Origin: Acidobacteriota bacterium
GTDB lineage: Bacteria > Acidobacteriota > Blastocatellia > UBA7656
Length of the DNA: 64,000 bases
Assembly: GCA_040754075.1 (NCBI GenBank)
Contig: JBFMDH010000018.1
Span: forward strand, 62,001 to 126,000
Direction of reading: 5' to 3'
Of this stretch, positions 26,174 to 35,591 are shown piece by piece. The position numbers were made by a program, and so were the translations under genes. The stretch's first letter is position 1; every line of letters starts with the position of its first letter. The notes under the pieces were generated by a model. It worked only from the letters and a program-made list of their open reading frames with translations. It was not told the origin of the DNA and did no database searches.

Positions 26174-28363
26174 ATGATTCGCTTTGAGAGCATCATCGAA
26201 AAGGTTAAGAAAAACCACCCGAATGCCGACGAGGATTTACTGCGCCGCGCCTACCTCTTCTCTGCCCGACAACATCGCGGGCAAATCCGCAAATCGGGCG
26301 AACCCTATTTAATTCATCCTCTCGAAGTCGCAAACATCATCGCCGACCTGAAACTTGATCCGATATGTGTGGTGACCGGATTGCTCCATGACGTGGTCGA
26401 AGATACCGGAACCCCGATTGAAGAAATCGAAGCTTATTTCGGGAAAGAGGTGTCGCATCTGGTTGATGGGCTAACGAAAATTTCCAAATTAAAACAGGCT
26501 TCGCCGGAAGAGCGACAGGCGCAAAGCATCCGTAAAATGCTGCTTGCAATGGTCGATGATGTCCGGGTGATTCTGGTTAAACTGGCAGACCGTTTGCACA
26601 ATATGCGAACCCTTGAACACCTTCGCAGTGATAAACAAAAACGGGTCGCTCAGGAAACCCTCGATGTCTACGCCCCCATTGCTCACCGCCTGGGAATGAG
26701 TAAGGTGAGAGGCGAACTCGAAGACCTGGCTTTTAAATATCTCGAACCTGAAGAGTATAGAAAACTCAAAGAATCGGTAGAAAATCGCCGAACCCGACTG
26801 GAAGCTTACCTTGATAGTGTGAAAAGTCGGATGACCAAGATGCTCAAGGATGCCGATATTCAAAATGTGCATATCGAAGGGCGATTGAAGCGACTCTATT
26901 CGATTTATCTGAAACTCAAACGTCAACACATCGATATTGATCAGGTTTATGATTTGGTCGCGATTCGGATTATCACGGAATCAATCAAAGATTGTTATGC
27001 AGCATTAGGCGTGATTCATACAGCCTGGAAACCGATTCCAAGCCGGTTTAAAGATTGGATTGCCATCCCTCGCGAAAACTTTTATCAATCCCTCCACACT
27101 TCTGTCGTCGGCGATAGCGGACAACCCTTTGAAGTGCAAATTCGCACCCAGGAAATGCATCTGATTGCCGAAGAAGGAATCGCTGCCCACTGGAAATATA
27201 AAGAAGGTCGGCGCGGCACCCATACAGATGAAGACGAGGCATTTATCTGGCTCAAGCGATTGGTTGAATGGCAACAGGAGGTCAAGGAATCCGATTCTCG
27301 TGAATTTATGGATTCTTTAAAGCTCGACCTTTATCCGAAAGAGGTTTATTGCTTTACTCCGCGTGGTAAAGTTATCGAATTGCCACGCGGGGCGACTCCG
27401 ATTGATTTCGCTTTCAACATCCATACGGAAGTCGGGATGGCATGTCAGGGAGCCAAGGTAAACGGGCGCATCGTGCCCTTAAAATACAATTTAAGAAACG
27501 GCGATGTGGTTGAAATCATCACTTCGCCAACCGCGCATCCGACCCGTGACTGGGTAAACTTCGTCAAAACCACTCGCGCCCGAAATAAAATTCGTCATTA
27601 TCTGGCGGAAAACGAACGCCAGACAGCGATTGACGTTGGCAGAAAAATATTTGAAAAAGAGGCGGAAAAATACAAACTCAGCCTCAAAAAACTTCTGACA
27701 AACGGCGAATTGGAACGCATCGTTCCCGAATACGGCGTGGCGCGAATCGATGATTTGCTGGCATCAATCGGTTATGGCAAAACCCTGCCCCGCAGCGTCA
27801 TCGCCAAATTGTTACCACCGGAACGCGCCAAAGAGCTAGAAGAACCCAAAGGTCCAACCTTCAAACAGGTTATTAAAAGCGCCCTCGGTTTGCAGGATCG
27901 CATTACCGTAAAAGGGACAGATGACATCATGGTTTACCGTGCGCGTTGCTGTAATCCGATTCGCGGCGAACAAATCATTGGCTACATCACCAGAGGCAAA
28001 GGCGTCGCGGTTCATTCCTCACGCTGTCCCAATATGCCCAGTTTGAATGTCAATCCTGAACGGTTGATTGAAGTGGAATGGATGAAAGCCGACGGGGAAA
28101 AATCTGCGGCATATCCGGTCACCGTGAAGTTGGTAACTGAAGACCGTCCCGGTATGCTTGCCGATGTCACCCAGGCGATTGCCGGAATCGGCACCAACAT
28201 TCGCGATATTCACGCCGGAGTTGATAGCGAAGGGCGTGGACAACTGGTAGTGACTTCAGAAATTTTTGATGTCAAACACCTCGAACGATTAACCGCCGTG
28301 CTCAAATCCGTTAAAGGCGTCATCAATGTTGAACGCCTGGATAGCGAAGAATCCGCTGCCTAA
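26174..28363 (+). CDS. rel: Bifunctional (p)ppGpp synthetase/hydrolase
   Basis: Stringent-response enzyme of 729 residues. Domains in order: HD hydrolase (about 20-180; GLLHDVVEDT intact), synthetase (about 230-350; FYQSLHTSVVG, FEVQIRT), TGS (about 390-450; YCFTPRGKVIELPRGATPIDFA), a helical/zinc-type region with CCNPIRGE, and a C-terminal ACT domain (TEDRPGMLADVTQAI). The synthetase loop reads RFKD, the form usual in bifunctional Rel/SpoT enzymes and not in monofunctional RelA (ExDD). The upstream terminator and downstream gap make it a single-gene unit. Confidence 0.95.
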   Translation: MIRFESIIEKVKKNHPNADEDLLRRAYLFSARQHRGQIRKSGEPYLIHPLEVANIIADLKLDPICVVTGLLHDVVEDTGTPIEEIEAYFGKEVSHLVDGLTKISKLKQASPEERQAQSIRKMLLAMVDDVRVILVKLADRLHNMRTLEHLRSDKQKRVAQETLDVYAPIAHRLGMSKVRGELEDLAFKYLEPEEYRKLKESVENRRTRLEAYLDSVKSRMTKMLKDADIQNVHIEGRLKRLYSIYLKLKRQHIDIDQVYDLVAIRIITESIKDCYAALGVIHTAWKPIPSRFKDWIAIPRENFYQSLHTSVVGDSGQPFEVQIRTQEMHLIAEEGIAAHWKYKEGRRGTHTDEDEAFIWLKRLVEWQQEVKESDSREFMDSLKLDLYPKEVYCFTPRGKVIELPRGATPIDFAFNIHTEVGMACQGAKVNGRIVPLKYNLRNGDVVEIITSPTAHPTRDWVNFVKTTRARNKIRHYLAENERQTAIDVGRKIFEKEAEKYKLSLKKLLTNGELERIVPEYGVARIDDLLASIGYGKTLPRSVIAKLLPPERAKELEEPKGPTFKQVIKSALGLQDRITVKGTDDIMVYRARCCNPIRGEQIIGYITRGKGVAVHSSRCPNMPSLNVNPERLIEVEWMKADGEKSAAYPVTVKLVTEDRPGMLADVTQAIAGIGTNIRDIHAGVDSEGRGQLVVTSEIFDVKHLERLTAVLKSVKGVINVERLDSEESAA

Positions 28364-28570
28364 TTCCCTCTGGTCAAATCCCCTCAGTTCATACCTTCGT
28401 TGAATGCGCCATCATTTAATAGATAAACGACAAATCTGAAAAGTCCGGATTGCAATCTATTCGATGAAGACGATTTCCCTGCCCCAACAAGTTGGACAAG
28501 CGCATATTCATCTGAGATAATTTGCAATTTCGATAATGCAAATGATTCATATCTGTGGAGTCTCAAGACA

Positions 28571-28948
28571 ATGAAAGAACCTGTGCAAACGGATAATGCC
28601 CCGAAAGCGATTGGTCCCTACTCCCAAGCCATTAAAGCCAATGGCATGGTTTTCGCCTCAGGACAAGTTCCTCTGGACCCGGCAACCGGTCAATTGATCA
28701 TCGGCACCATTGCGGAACAAACCGAGCGGATTTTTCATAACCTGAGTGCGGTGCTGGAAGCGGCAGGGACATCACTGGACAAGGTGGTTAAAACCACGGT
28801 TTTTCTTGCCGATATGAATGATTTTGGTGAAATGAATGAAGCCTATGCGCAGTTTTTCAACGACGTGCCACCGGCTAGGTCAACCGTAGAGGTTTCACGA
28901 TTACCTAAAGATGCGCGAGTCGAAATTGATGTGATTGCGCTTTTATAG
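28571..28948 (+). CDS. ridA: RidA family enamine/imine deaminase
   Basis: Protein of 125 residues, the standard YjgF/YER057c/UK114 length. It hydrolyses reactive enamines made by PLP enzymes. Seen are GPYSQAIKANGMVFASGQ, the substrate-binding Arg in PARSTVEV and the conserved Glu in VEIDVIAL. It lies alone after a 207-base gap in which I see no other gene. Confidence 0.95.
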   Translation: MKEPVQTDNAPKAIGPYSQAIKANGMVFASGQVPLDPATGQLIIGTIAEQTERIFHNLSAVLEAAGTSLDKVVKTTVFLADMNDFGEMNEAYAQFFNDVPPARSTVEVSRLPKDARVEIDVIALL

Positions 28949-28955
28949 GTGAGAA

Positions 28956-29009
28956 TTTCAAATCTCAAATTCTATTCAGATGTTGGTAAATGGAATTTGA
29001 GATTTGAAA
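28956..29009. terminator. Inverted repeat between convergent ridA and rpmB
   Basis: Perfect 17-base arms TTTCAAATCTCAAATTC and GAATTTGAGATTTGAAA with a 20-base loop. It sits in the gap between convergent genes and could act as a bidirectional terminator. It is AT-rich and palindromic, so a repeat origin is also possible. Confidence 0.6.
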
Positions 29010-29022
29010 ATTGAAGGTTTTA

Positions 29023-29214
29023 TCAGGCAGCTTTGACAACTTTACCGGCCTTTAAACAACGTGTACAAACTTTCAGGCGTTGCACACTGCCTGCAACATT
29101 GGCACGAACGGCTTGAAGGTTCGGTTCAAAGCGACGACGGGTGCGATTGTTCGCGTGGGAGACGCGATTTCCAAATTGCGGGCCTTTGCCGCAGACATCA
29201 CAACGTTTAGACAT
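29023..29214 (-). CDS. rpmB: 50S ribosomal protein L28
   Basis: Small basic protein of 63 residues. It has [19 protein letters not shown] at the start and [13 protein letters not shown] at the end, giving two CxxC pairs that form the zinc-binding C+ form of L28. AGGAG precedes the ATG. It is divergent from the lipoprotein gene at 29317 with 102 bases between. Confidence 0.95.
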   Translation of the reverse strand: MSKRCDVCGKGPQFGNRVSHANNRTRRRFEPNLQAVRANVAGSVQRLKVCTRCLKAGKVVKAA

Positions 29215-29316
29215 GATCGTACTCCTCGGTTAAGAATTATTGCATTTAAGCAAAGCGACAATGTAACACGGACGGGCTATGTGCCGTCAAACCATTTTTT
29301 GCGAAGGAGCGGATTC

Positions 29317-30528
29317 GTGTTTGACTCTAATCGAAAATTATTCTCTATTTTAATTCTCCTCACCGGTCTCTTTATTGCAGCATGTAATGATAATGGCGGC
29401 GGCGCTGGCGGTGATGTGGTTGCCAAAGTCGGTTCTAAAGAGATCAAGTTGAATGAGGTTGACCGGCTTATCAAACAACAACTTGATCAAAGCCCCGGTG
29501 CGACTTTTAACTCGGCTCAACTTGCCAACGCGCGAATGGCAATCCTCGACCGAATGATCGAAGAAGAAGCGCTTTTCCAGAAAGCTCAAAAAGACAATCT
29601 GGTTCCCGATGCCAATAAAGTAAACCAGGAGCTTCAGAACCGTAAACAGTCAGCTAAAATCACCGATGATCAGTATAAAGAGCAATTGAAACAACTCGGC
29701 ATAACCGAAGACGAAGCCAAAGAACAGATAAAGCGTTCTCTGGCGATTGAAGCTTTACGCGACAAAGAAAAAACCCGCGTCGCGCAACCGACCGATGATG
29801 AAGTAAAAAAATATTTTGAAGAAAATAAGGACCAATTCCGCGCGGTTCGCGGGGTGGACTTCTCAATCATCGCAACTTCACCGGCAAACAACGGCGGCGA
29901 TGCCGGCGCTGAAACCAAAATTAAAGCCATATATGAACAACTGAAAAGCGGCACCGATTTTGCCACACTGGCTTCCCAACGCTCCGAAGATCAAAACACT
30001 GCCATTCGCGGTGGCGCGGTCGGATTCATGTCCGAAGCAGAACTCAAACAGGCATTTCCCGGTCGTCAGGATGTCATTGACAAATTGATGAAGGAACTCA
30101 CCCCCGGTCAATATACCCAGCCGCTACGCGATAATGTTGCAGGGGTTTGGGCGATTTTTAAACTCAATGCGCGGCGCGAAAAGGAAGAAGCGCTTACCTT
30201 GGAAATGGAAGAAGTTCGGAAAAGTATCGTTGACACTTTGACGCAGCAACGCCAGCAGGTTTTGTTCAATGCCTTGATTGCGACGGCGATTGCCGAAGCC
30301 AGCGTTAAAAATTATTTTGCTGAACAGTTGGTGCAAGACCCGAAACGCATTTCGGATATGAAGCCTTCTGCGTTGTTGCAACAAACCGGTCAACAACCCC
30401 AACAACAACCGCAGCCCAGAGTTGAAAATCAGAATGCCCAACCTGCAAACAGCAACGCAACACCGGCAGGCAACTCGAACGCGGCTCCGGCAACGAGCAA
30501 GCCCGCTTCAGCAAATTCCAATAAATAG
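29317..30528 (+). CDS. SurA/PrsA-like peptidyl-prolyl isomerase lipoprotein
   Basis: Periplasmic lipoprotein of 403 residues. The start is the GTG at 29317 with GAAGGAG 8 bases upstream; an in-frame ATG at 29080 would overlap rpmB antisense and is rejected. The lipobox is LFIAAC. A SurA-type N-terminal helical domain comes first, then a parvulin-like domain (about 185-285) with SGTDFATLASQRSEDQNTA and GGAVGFM, and an Asn/Gln/Pro-rich tail. The usual parvulin histidines look replaced: RGVDFSIIA stands where RHILV is expected, and the terminal GYHII segment is GVWAIFKL. It may be mainly a chaperone for outer-membrane proteins. Confidence 0.8.
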   Translation: MFDSNRKLFSILILLTGLFIAACNDNGGGAGGDVVAKVGSKEIKLNEVDRLIKQQLDQSPGATFNSAQLANARMAILDRMIEEEALFQKAQKDNLVPDANKVNQELQNRKQSAKITDDQYKEQLKQLGITEDEAKEQIKRSLAIEALRDKEKTRVAQPTDDEVKKYFEENKDQFRAVRGVDFSIIATSPANNGGDAGAETKIKAIYEQLKSGTDFATLASQRSEDQNTAIRGGAVGFMSEAELKQAFPGRQDVIDKLMKELTPGQYTQPLRDNVAGVWAIFKLNARREKEEALTLEMEEVRKSIVDTLTQQRQQVLFNALIATAIAEASVKNYFAEQLVQDPKRISDMKPSALLQQTGQQPQQQPQPRVENQNAQPANSNATPAGNSNAAPATSKPASANSNK

Positions 30529-30600
30529 TGGTCGGTAGTCGGTAGTCAGTTGCCGGTTAATCATTTCACCGACTACCGACTGCCGATTACCAACTACTGA
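30527..30600. repeat. Dispersed palindromic repeat, family B copy 1
   Basis: Built from repeated GTCGGTAGTC / GACTACCGAC units that fold into one long hairpin filling the gap between two genes. A diverged copy in the opposite orientation lies at 42058-42126. Confidence 0.7.
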
Positions 30601-30602
30601 AA

Positions 30603-32492
30603 ATGCTTTTCCGTTTAGACGAAGTTGTAAAATTTTATGGCGCGCATTCCGTATTGCGCGGCGTTACCTTTCAAATAAATCCCGCAGAACGTGTTGGGCT
30701 GGTTGGTCGAAATGGCGCAGGCAAAACCACCATATTCCGTTTAATCACTCACATTGAAGAACCTGACGAAGGCGAGGTATCCCTTCTAAAAGGTCTGCGT
30801 GTCGGATTGCTGGAGCAACGTCCGACATTTGATAGTGATACCTCTGTCCGTGACCAGGCGCTTTCGGTCTTCAACCAATTTCAGTCAATGGAATCGGAGA
30901 TGACCCGCCTTGAACACTTAATGGGCGAAAAAGAGGGCGATGAACTCCACGAAATTATGCAGACCTATAGCGACCTCCGCCACGCTTACGAAATGGAAGG
31001 CGGCTTCTCGTATCACGCGCGGGCTGAATCGGTTCTGGTCGGGTTGGGGTTCAGGCAGGAGGATTTTTCTCAACCTGCCCGCGTATTAAGCGGAGGGCAA
31101 AAATCCCGTCTGGCGTTAGCTAAGTTATTATTAACGGAACCCGACATACTATTGCTGGATGAGCCGACCAATCACCTTGACGTAAACGCCGTTGAGTGGC
31201 TGGAAGATTTTCTCAGCGAATACAAAAAGGCTTTCGTCATCATCTCGCACGACCGGTTTTTACTGGATAAACTCGCTACGAAAATCATTGAAATCGATGG
31301 CGGACGCGCAAACATTTATACGGGTAATTATTCCGCCTACGTTCGCCAACGCGAAGAACAACGCCTTGTGCAAATGCGCGAATATGAAAAACAGCAGGAG
31401 TTGATTGAACAAACCGAAGAATTCATTCGTCGCAATCTCGCAGGGCAAAAAACCAAACAGGCGAAATCCCGGCGTAATATGCTTGAACGAATGGAGCGCG
31501 TCGAATCGGTCAGTGAACAACAATCCACCAATTTTAAAATGCAAACCGTCGCCCGGACTGGTGATAACGTTCTCGCAGTCTCCGATCTCGCCGTGGGATA
31601 TGGAACTCATAAACTCGCCTCAAATATCAATTTTCTTTTGCATCGAGGCGAACGCCTCGGCGTCATCGGCGCAAATGGAACCGGAAAGACCACTTTTTTA
31701 AAAACTATCATAGGGGATTTAGAGCCGCTTGAAGGCGGAACCACCTGGGGCGCAAATGTCAATCTCGAATTTTTCGACCAGGAATTATCCGGTCTCAATG
31801 ACACGGCTATCGTCATTGATGAGATGGCGACTATCGCGCCACGCGCATCCGTTGGTGATTTGCGCGGTTATCTGGCGAGATTTTTATTTACCGGCGATGA
31901 CATTTATAAACCGGTCAGCGCACTTTCGGGCGGCGAGCGCAGTCGACTGGCGCTGGCGAAATTGATTTACAGCAGAGCCAATGTTTTGGTTTTGGACGAA
32001 CCAACCAATCATCTGGATATTCCCTCACGCGAGGCGCTGGAAAATTCGCTGGCAGAATATCAGGGGACGATTATCACGGTCTCGCACGACCGCTATTTTC
32101 TCGATAAAATCGCCACCGAAATTCTATTTTTTGAAAAAACCGGGGTGACTCATTTTAATGGGAGCTATTCGGAATTTTATGAGTATCGTCATCGCCAACT
32201 AAAAATTGCTCAGGATGAGACGCGAAAAACTCAGAAGATTAAATCCAATGCATCTCCCTCAACGATTAAGCAAAAAACCAAAAAAACCAGCCGCCCAGTA
32301 GAACAGATTGAATCGGATATCCATGAGGTTGAAAAAAAATTAGCGGGATTAGCTGACCAATTGGCTAACCCCGCATCGGGATGGGGAGTGCAGGAATACG
32401 CTCAGATAAATGAGCAACAAGAAAATCTCTCTTCCCGCCTGGAAGACCTTTACCGGGAATGGGAAACTGCCGCGCTTGATTCAACTCCATAA
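30603..32492 (+). CDS. ABC-F family ATPase (Uup/EttA-like)
   Basis: Soluble tandem ATPase of 629 residues, with no TM segment. First NBD: Walker A GRNGAGKT, signature LSGGQKSRLALAKLL, LLLDEPTNHLD. Second NBD: GANGTGKT, LSGGERSRLALAKL, VLDEPTNHLD. The P-site linker between them (about 245-310) is rich in Lys, Arg and Glu. A C-terminal coiled coil at about 550-625 resembles that of Uup. ABC-F proteins act on ribosomes or in DNA-related repair; which role applies is not clear here. Confidence 0.92.
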   Translation: MLFRLDEVVKFYGAHSVLRGVTFQINPAERVGLVGRNGAGKTTIFRLITHIEEPDEGEVSLLKGLRVGLLEQRPTFDSDTSVRDQALSVFNQFQSMESEMTRLEHLMGEKEGDELHEIMQTYSDLRHAYEMEGGFSYHARAESVLVGLGFRQEDFSQPARVLSGGQKSRLALAKLLLTEPDILLLDEPTNHLDVNAVEWLEDFLSEYKKAFVIISHDRFLLDKLATKIIEIDGGRANIYTGNYSAYVRQREEQRLVQMREYEKQQELIEQTEEFIRRNLAGQKTKQAKSRRNMLERMERVESVSEQQSTNFKMQTVARTGDNVLAVSDLAVGYGTHKLASNINFLLHRGERLGVIGANGTGKTTFLKTIIGDLEPLEGGTTWGANVNLEFFDQELSGLNDTAIVIDEMATIAPRASVGDLRGYLARFLFTGDDIYKPVSALSGGERSRLALAKLIYSRANVLVLDEPTNHLDIPSREALENSLAEYQGTIITVSHDRYFLDKIATEILFFEKTGVTHFNGSYSEFYEYRHRQLKIAQDETRKTQKIKSNASPSTIKQKTKKTSRPVEQIESDIHEVEKKLAGLADQLANPASGWGVQEYAQINEQQENLSSRLEDLYREWETAALDSTP

Positions 32493-32521
32493 AGGTTTCA
32501 ACCGAAACCCCTCAATCATTA

Positions 32522-33199
32522 CTAAAAATATTTCTTCAACTCGTTATTGAGCAATTCCTGAAATCGTTTTAAAGCCGGGTTTGAGGCATCGCTAACCTGG
32601 GGCGACCAATAAACCAGACATTGATTCCATTGATTCAAAGTCAAGCCATTTTCCTTTAAGACAATTTCGCGGTCTATCTGCTTTGCAGGGTCGTTCGGGT
32701 CTTTGCGATAGTTCATCGCCGCAAAAATTCTGGTGTAATCTTCAAGGCTGACCGGTTCAACCCCGCCGCGTTTTTTATCCATCGCTGGCGAGTAGTATTT
32801 TAAAAATCCGAGTGAGACACGATTTTGCAGACTGGGGTCAGCCATGCGTTCCGTCCAACCGGTCTTTGCCGCTTCCCAGGCATCACGAGACACCCCTTGT
32901 GAATTGGCAATCGCCAGACACCGGGCTTCGTCTTCTCCGCAGTCACTCATATCGGCAAGCAGATTCGCATAAAGTTCCAATGAAACCCCTTGAATCGGCG
33001 CAAATTCAGGTCCCGACATCTCCAAGCCCGGTTGCTGTGGCATTTGCGCAGGCGCAGGTTTCGGAGTCGCCACCTGTTGAACAAAATTGCTTGCGACACT
33101 GTGGGCACTACTTTCTAACGATTTCCCAGAATCAAAAACGCTTTTCGCCGCATCGACTAAATTAAAGTTATCTCCGGTTAATTTCTTCCAAAAACTCAT
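32522..33199 (-). CDS. Hypothetical protein with an apparent internal duplication
   Basis: Protein of 225 residues that I do not recognise. An amphipathic N-terminus (MSFWKKLTGDNFNLVDAA) and a Pro/Gln-rich linker (about 48-65) precede two similar helical units. The first, about 70-145, starts GVSLELYANLLADM and has DAWEAAKTGWTERMAD; the second, about 150-225, starts PVSLEDYTRIFAAM and has NQWNQCLVYWSPQVSD. No signal peptide or metal motif. Convergent with the ABC-F gene, 29 bases apart. Probably a soluble protein; function unknown. Confidence 0.65.
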   Translation of the reverse strand: MSFWKKLTGDNFNLVDAAKSVFDSGKSLESSAHSVASNFVQQVATPKPAPAQMPQQPGLEMSGPEFAPIQGVSLELYANLLADMSDCGEDEARCLAIANSQGVSRDAWEAAKTGWTERMADPSLQNRVSLGFLKYYSPAMDKKRGGVEPVSLEDYTRIFAAMNYRKDPNDPAKQIDREIVLKENGLTLNQWNQCLVYWSPQVSDASNPALKRFQELLNNELKKYF

Positions 33200-33896
33200 G
33201 GCTATTCCTCTTGGTGATTTCCAATATTAATTAGACTGCAAATTTCCAATCCGGTTTTATCGGGCTAATGAAAATGTTGGGGGCATCGGTTGTTATTATT
33301 TAATGGTTACCGGTCGTTTAATCCATTCCATATTGCAAAACCTTTTCTAATAATCGGTGATGAAGTGATTCCCGGGTTGCGCCACCTCCGATAGAATAAA
33401 TAACCGCCCGAAAAGCGTCACCACATAAACAAGTAGTTGAATCGGTTTCGTCAAATAAACTCTCAACCTGGCGGGTGAGGTGAATTTTATAAAACCTGAA
33501 ACTTTTCAAAGACGACCTTAATGATGACCGGGTAAGTGGATGGTCAAAAAATTCTAAATTTGATGGGTATCTGCTAAAGCCTGTTTTGCCTTAGCTGGGG
33601 TTTGCAATTCTCTGAAAGCGATTTTCCGTAAATAGTCTGGCACTCAGTTTACGATTTAGCCTCGCGGAATCGAAACCGCCTCACCCAAAGCCAAAGCAGA
33701 TACCTCCGCTATCGAAGCTAATAGTTATTAAAGAAAATGTCACCGCATATTTATGTAGGAGAGATTTGCTTCCTTTTTTTCAGCAGCAGGAAATTATGAC
33801 CAACGTGTGATGCTGCCTTCAGTCTAATAGCTTTAATTAAAATTCGTCGCGATAGCCTTGATAAAACCCATAAAATCGTCGAAGTTTAATCGGGAA
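33200..33896. other. Gap of about 700 bases, no convincing gene
   Basis: A 10-base inverted repeat GGTATCTGCT (33566-33575) / AGCAGATACC (33695-33704) encloses about 120 bases, with further partial symmetry inside. A second weak pair, GCAGCA/TGCTGC, lies near 33782-33815. A TTG-initiated 63-codon frame on the minus strand (33318-33509) has no ribosome site. The region may be decayed DNA or the remains of a small mobile element. Confidence 0.4.
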
Positions 33897-34466
33897 ATGA
33901 ACTTGATAAACCAGAACTTTTTTTCACGAGATACCTTAACCGTTGCAGAAAATTTGATTGGCACGACCTTGGTGGTCGGTGAATGCGAAGGGCGAATTGT
34001 CGAAACCGAAGCCTACAAAACCGACGCTGCCTCGCACGCTGCGAAAAAAACCAATCGTAGCGCGTTGATGTACGAGACCTTTGGGCACATTTATGTTTAT
34101 CTGAATTATGGGATGTATTTCTGCCTGAATTTCACCTGTGAACAAACCGGAGTCGGGGCTGTGCTAATCCGTGCCATCGAACCAATCAAAGGAATCGAGT
34201 TGATGAAAAAACGACGTGAGATTGATGACCTAAACAAGCTCACCAATGGCCCCGGAAAATTGAGTATGGCTCTTGGTATTGATTTACGCTTCAACGGACA
34301 ATTGATCGGGCAATCCATTAAATTGCGCGAACGTGCTGACTCCCCTCAAATTGCCATCAGCCCACGCATTGGCATAACCAAAGCGACGGAACTGGACTGG
34401 CGTTTTTTTGAAAAAGGCAATCGGTTTGTCAGCCATTTCAAGGCAACGAAATCCACACTTCCTTGA
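33897..34466 (+). CDS. 3-methyladenine DNA glycosylase (AAG/MPG type)
   Basis: Repair enzyme of 189 residues that removes alkylated purines. Key segments are GRIVETEAYKT, with the catalytic Glu, the NYGMYFCLNF strand and LTNGPGKLSMALGI. I use the ATG at 33897; a TTG at 33858 in the same frame would add 13 residues. Neither has a strong ribosome site. It is encoded alone before hemE. Confidence 0.9.
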   Translation: MNLINQNFFSRDTLTVAENLIGTTLVVGECEGRIVETEAYKTDAASHAAKKTNRSALMYETFGHIYVYLNYGMYFCLNFTCEQTGVGAVLIRAIEPIKGIELMKKRREIDDLNKLTNGPGKLSMALGIDLRFNGQLIGQSIKLRERADSPQIAISPRIGITKATELDWRFFEKGNRFVSHFKATKSTLP

Positions 34467-34554
34467 GCCACGTATTTCCGGTTGTTACAATTTCCTATCG
34501 TTTCCAAAGAAAATTTGAAATAAACGCAAAGCAGTCTTTATTCTGAATAAACTT

Positions 34555-35586
34555 ATGAAAAATGATTTATTGATTCGCGCCGCCAAAGGTGAACCGGTTG
34601 AACGCACGCCGGTTTGGATGATGCGTCAAGCCGGGCGGTATTTGCCGGAATATCGCGCCGTTCGCAAAGATATTGATTTTCTAACCCTCTGCAAAACCGT
34701 TGAGCTTGCTGTCGAAGTATCGCTGCAACCGCTGCACATCGTCGGCGTTGATGCGGTGATATTGTTCAGCGATATTCTGATTCCGGTCGAAGCGATGGGG
34801 CAGGAAGTCCGTTTGACCGAGAAAAAAGGGCCGGAACTTCCAGACCCGATTCGCACCCGTGAGCAAATTGATAAGCTCATCGTTCCAGACCCCGTGGAAA
34901 AAACTGGTTTCGTTATGGAAATTGTGCGAACGTTAAGGAAAGAGATTGATGGCGCGGTTCCGCTCATCGGGTTTGCCGGTGCGCCCTGGACGCTTGCCGC
35001 CTATATGATTGAAGGCGGCGGTTCAAAAAATTATGGCTATGTGAAACAGATGATGTTTAAAGAGCCGAAAACCTTTCACGCGCTGCTGGATAAAATTTCC
35101 GACACCATCATTTTATATTTAAATGCTCAAATCGAAGCCGGGGTGCAGGTTGTTCAACTCTTCGACTCCTGGGCAGGTGAATTAGCTGCGCCGGATTACC
35201 GGGAATTCGCCCTTCCCTATCAACAAAAAATTTTTGCGGCGCTCAATCGTGAATCCGCTCCAGCGATTATGTACATCAACAACAGCGACCATTTTCTTGA
35301 AGATATGGCAACCTGTGGCGCGGATGTTTTGAGTCTGGATTGGCGCACCGACTTGACCGAGGCGCGCAGTCGTGTGGGCGATAAATTCACCCTGCAAGGA
35401 AACCTCGACCCCTGTGTGTTGCTCTCAACCCCGGAAATCATTCAGGAAAAAACTCAGGCTATCTTAAAAGCGGGCGGCGGGCACAAACACATCTTAAATC
35501 TTGGTCATGGCATATTGCCGATGACGCCAGTTGAAAACGCCCGCGCGTTTATCGAAACCGCAAAAGCCTTTGTGCCGAATCGTTAA
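34555..35586 (+). CDS. hemE: Uroporphyrinogen decarboxylase
   Basis: Enzyme of 343 residues converting uroporphyrinogen III to coproporphyrinogen III. It begins with the signature PVWMMRQAGRYLPEYR and contains LFSDILIPVEAMG with the key Asp, FAGAPWTLAAYMIEGGGS and FDSWAGEL. Normal length. First of three tightly spaced haem genes. Confidence 0.96.
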   Translation: MKNDLLIRAAKGEPVERTPVWMMRQAGRYLPEYRAVRKDIDFLTLCKTVELAVEVSLQPLHIVGVDAVILFSDILIPVEAMGQEVRLTEKKGPELPDPIRTREQIDKLIVPDPVEKTGFVMEIVRTLRKEIDGAVPLIGFAGAPWTLAAYMIEGGGSKNYGYVKQMMFKEPKTFHALLDKISDTIILYLNAQIEAGVQVVQLFDSWAGELAAPDYREFALPYQQKIFAALNRESAPAIMYINNSDHFLEDMATCGADVLSLDWRTDLTEARSRVGDKFTLQGNLDPCVLLSTPEIIQEKTQAILKAGGGHKHILNLGHGILPMTPVENARAFIETAKAFVPNR

Positions 35587-35591
35587 TCAAG

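Noticed and set aside
29080-29316. N-terminal extension of the SurA-like gene beginning with an ATG at 29080
   Set aside because: It runs antisense through rpmB, has no ribosome site, and the GTG at 29317 gives a proper lipoprotein signal.
33318-33509. 63-codon minus-strand frame in the gene-free stretch
   Set aside because: TTG start without ribosome site, no recognisable domain; not enough to call a gene.
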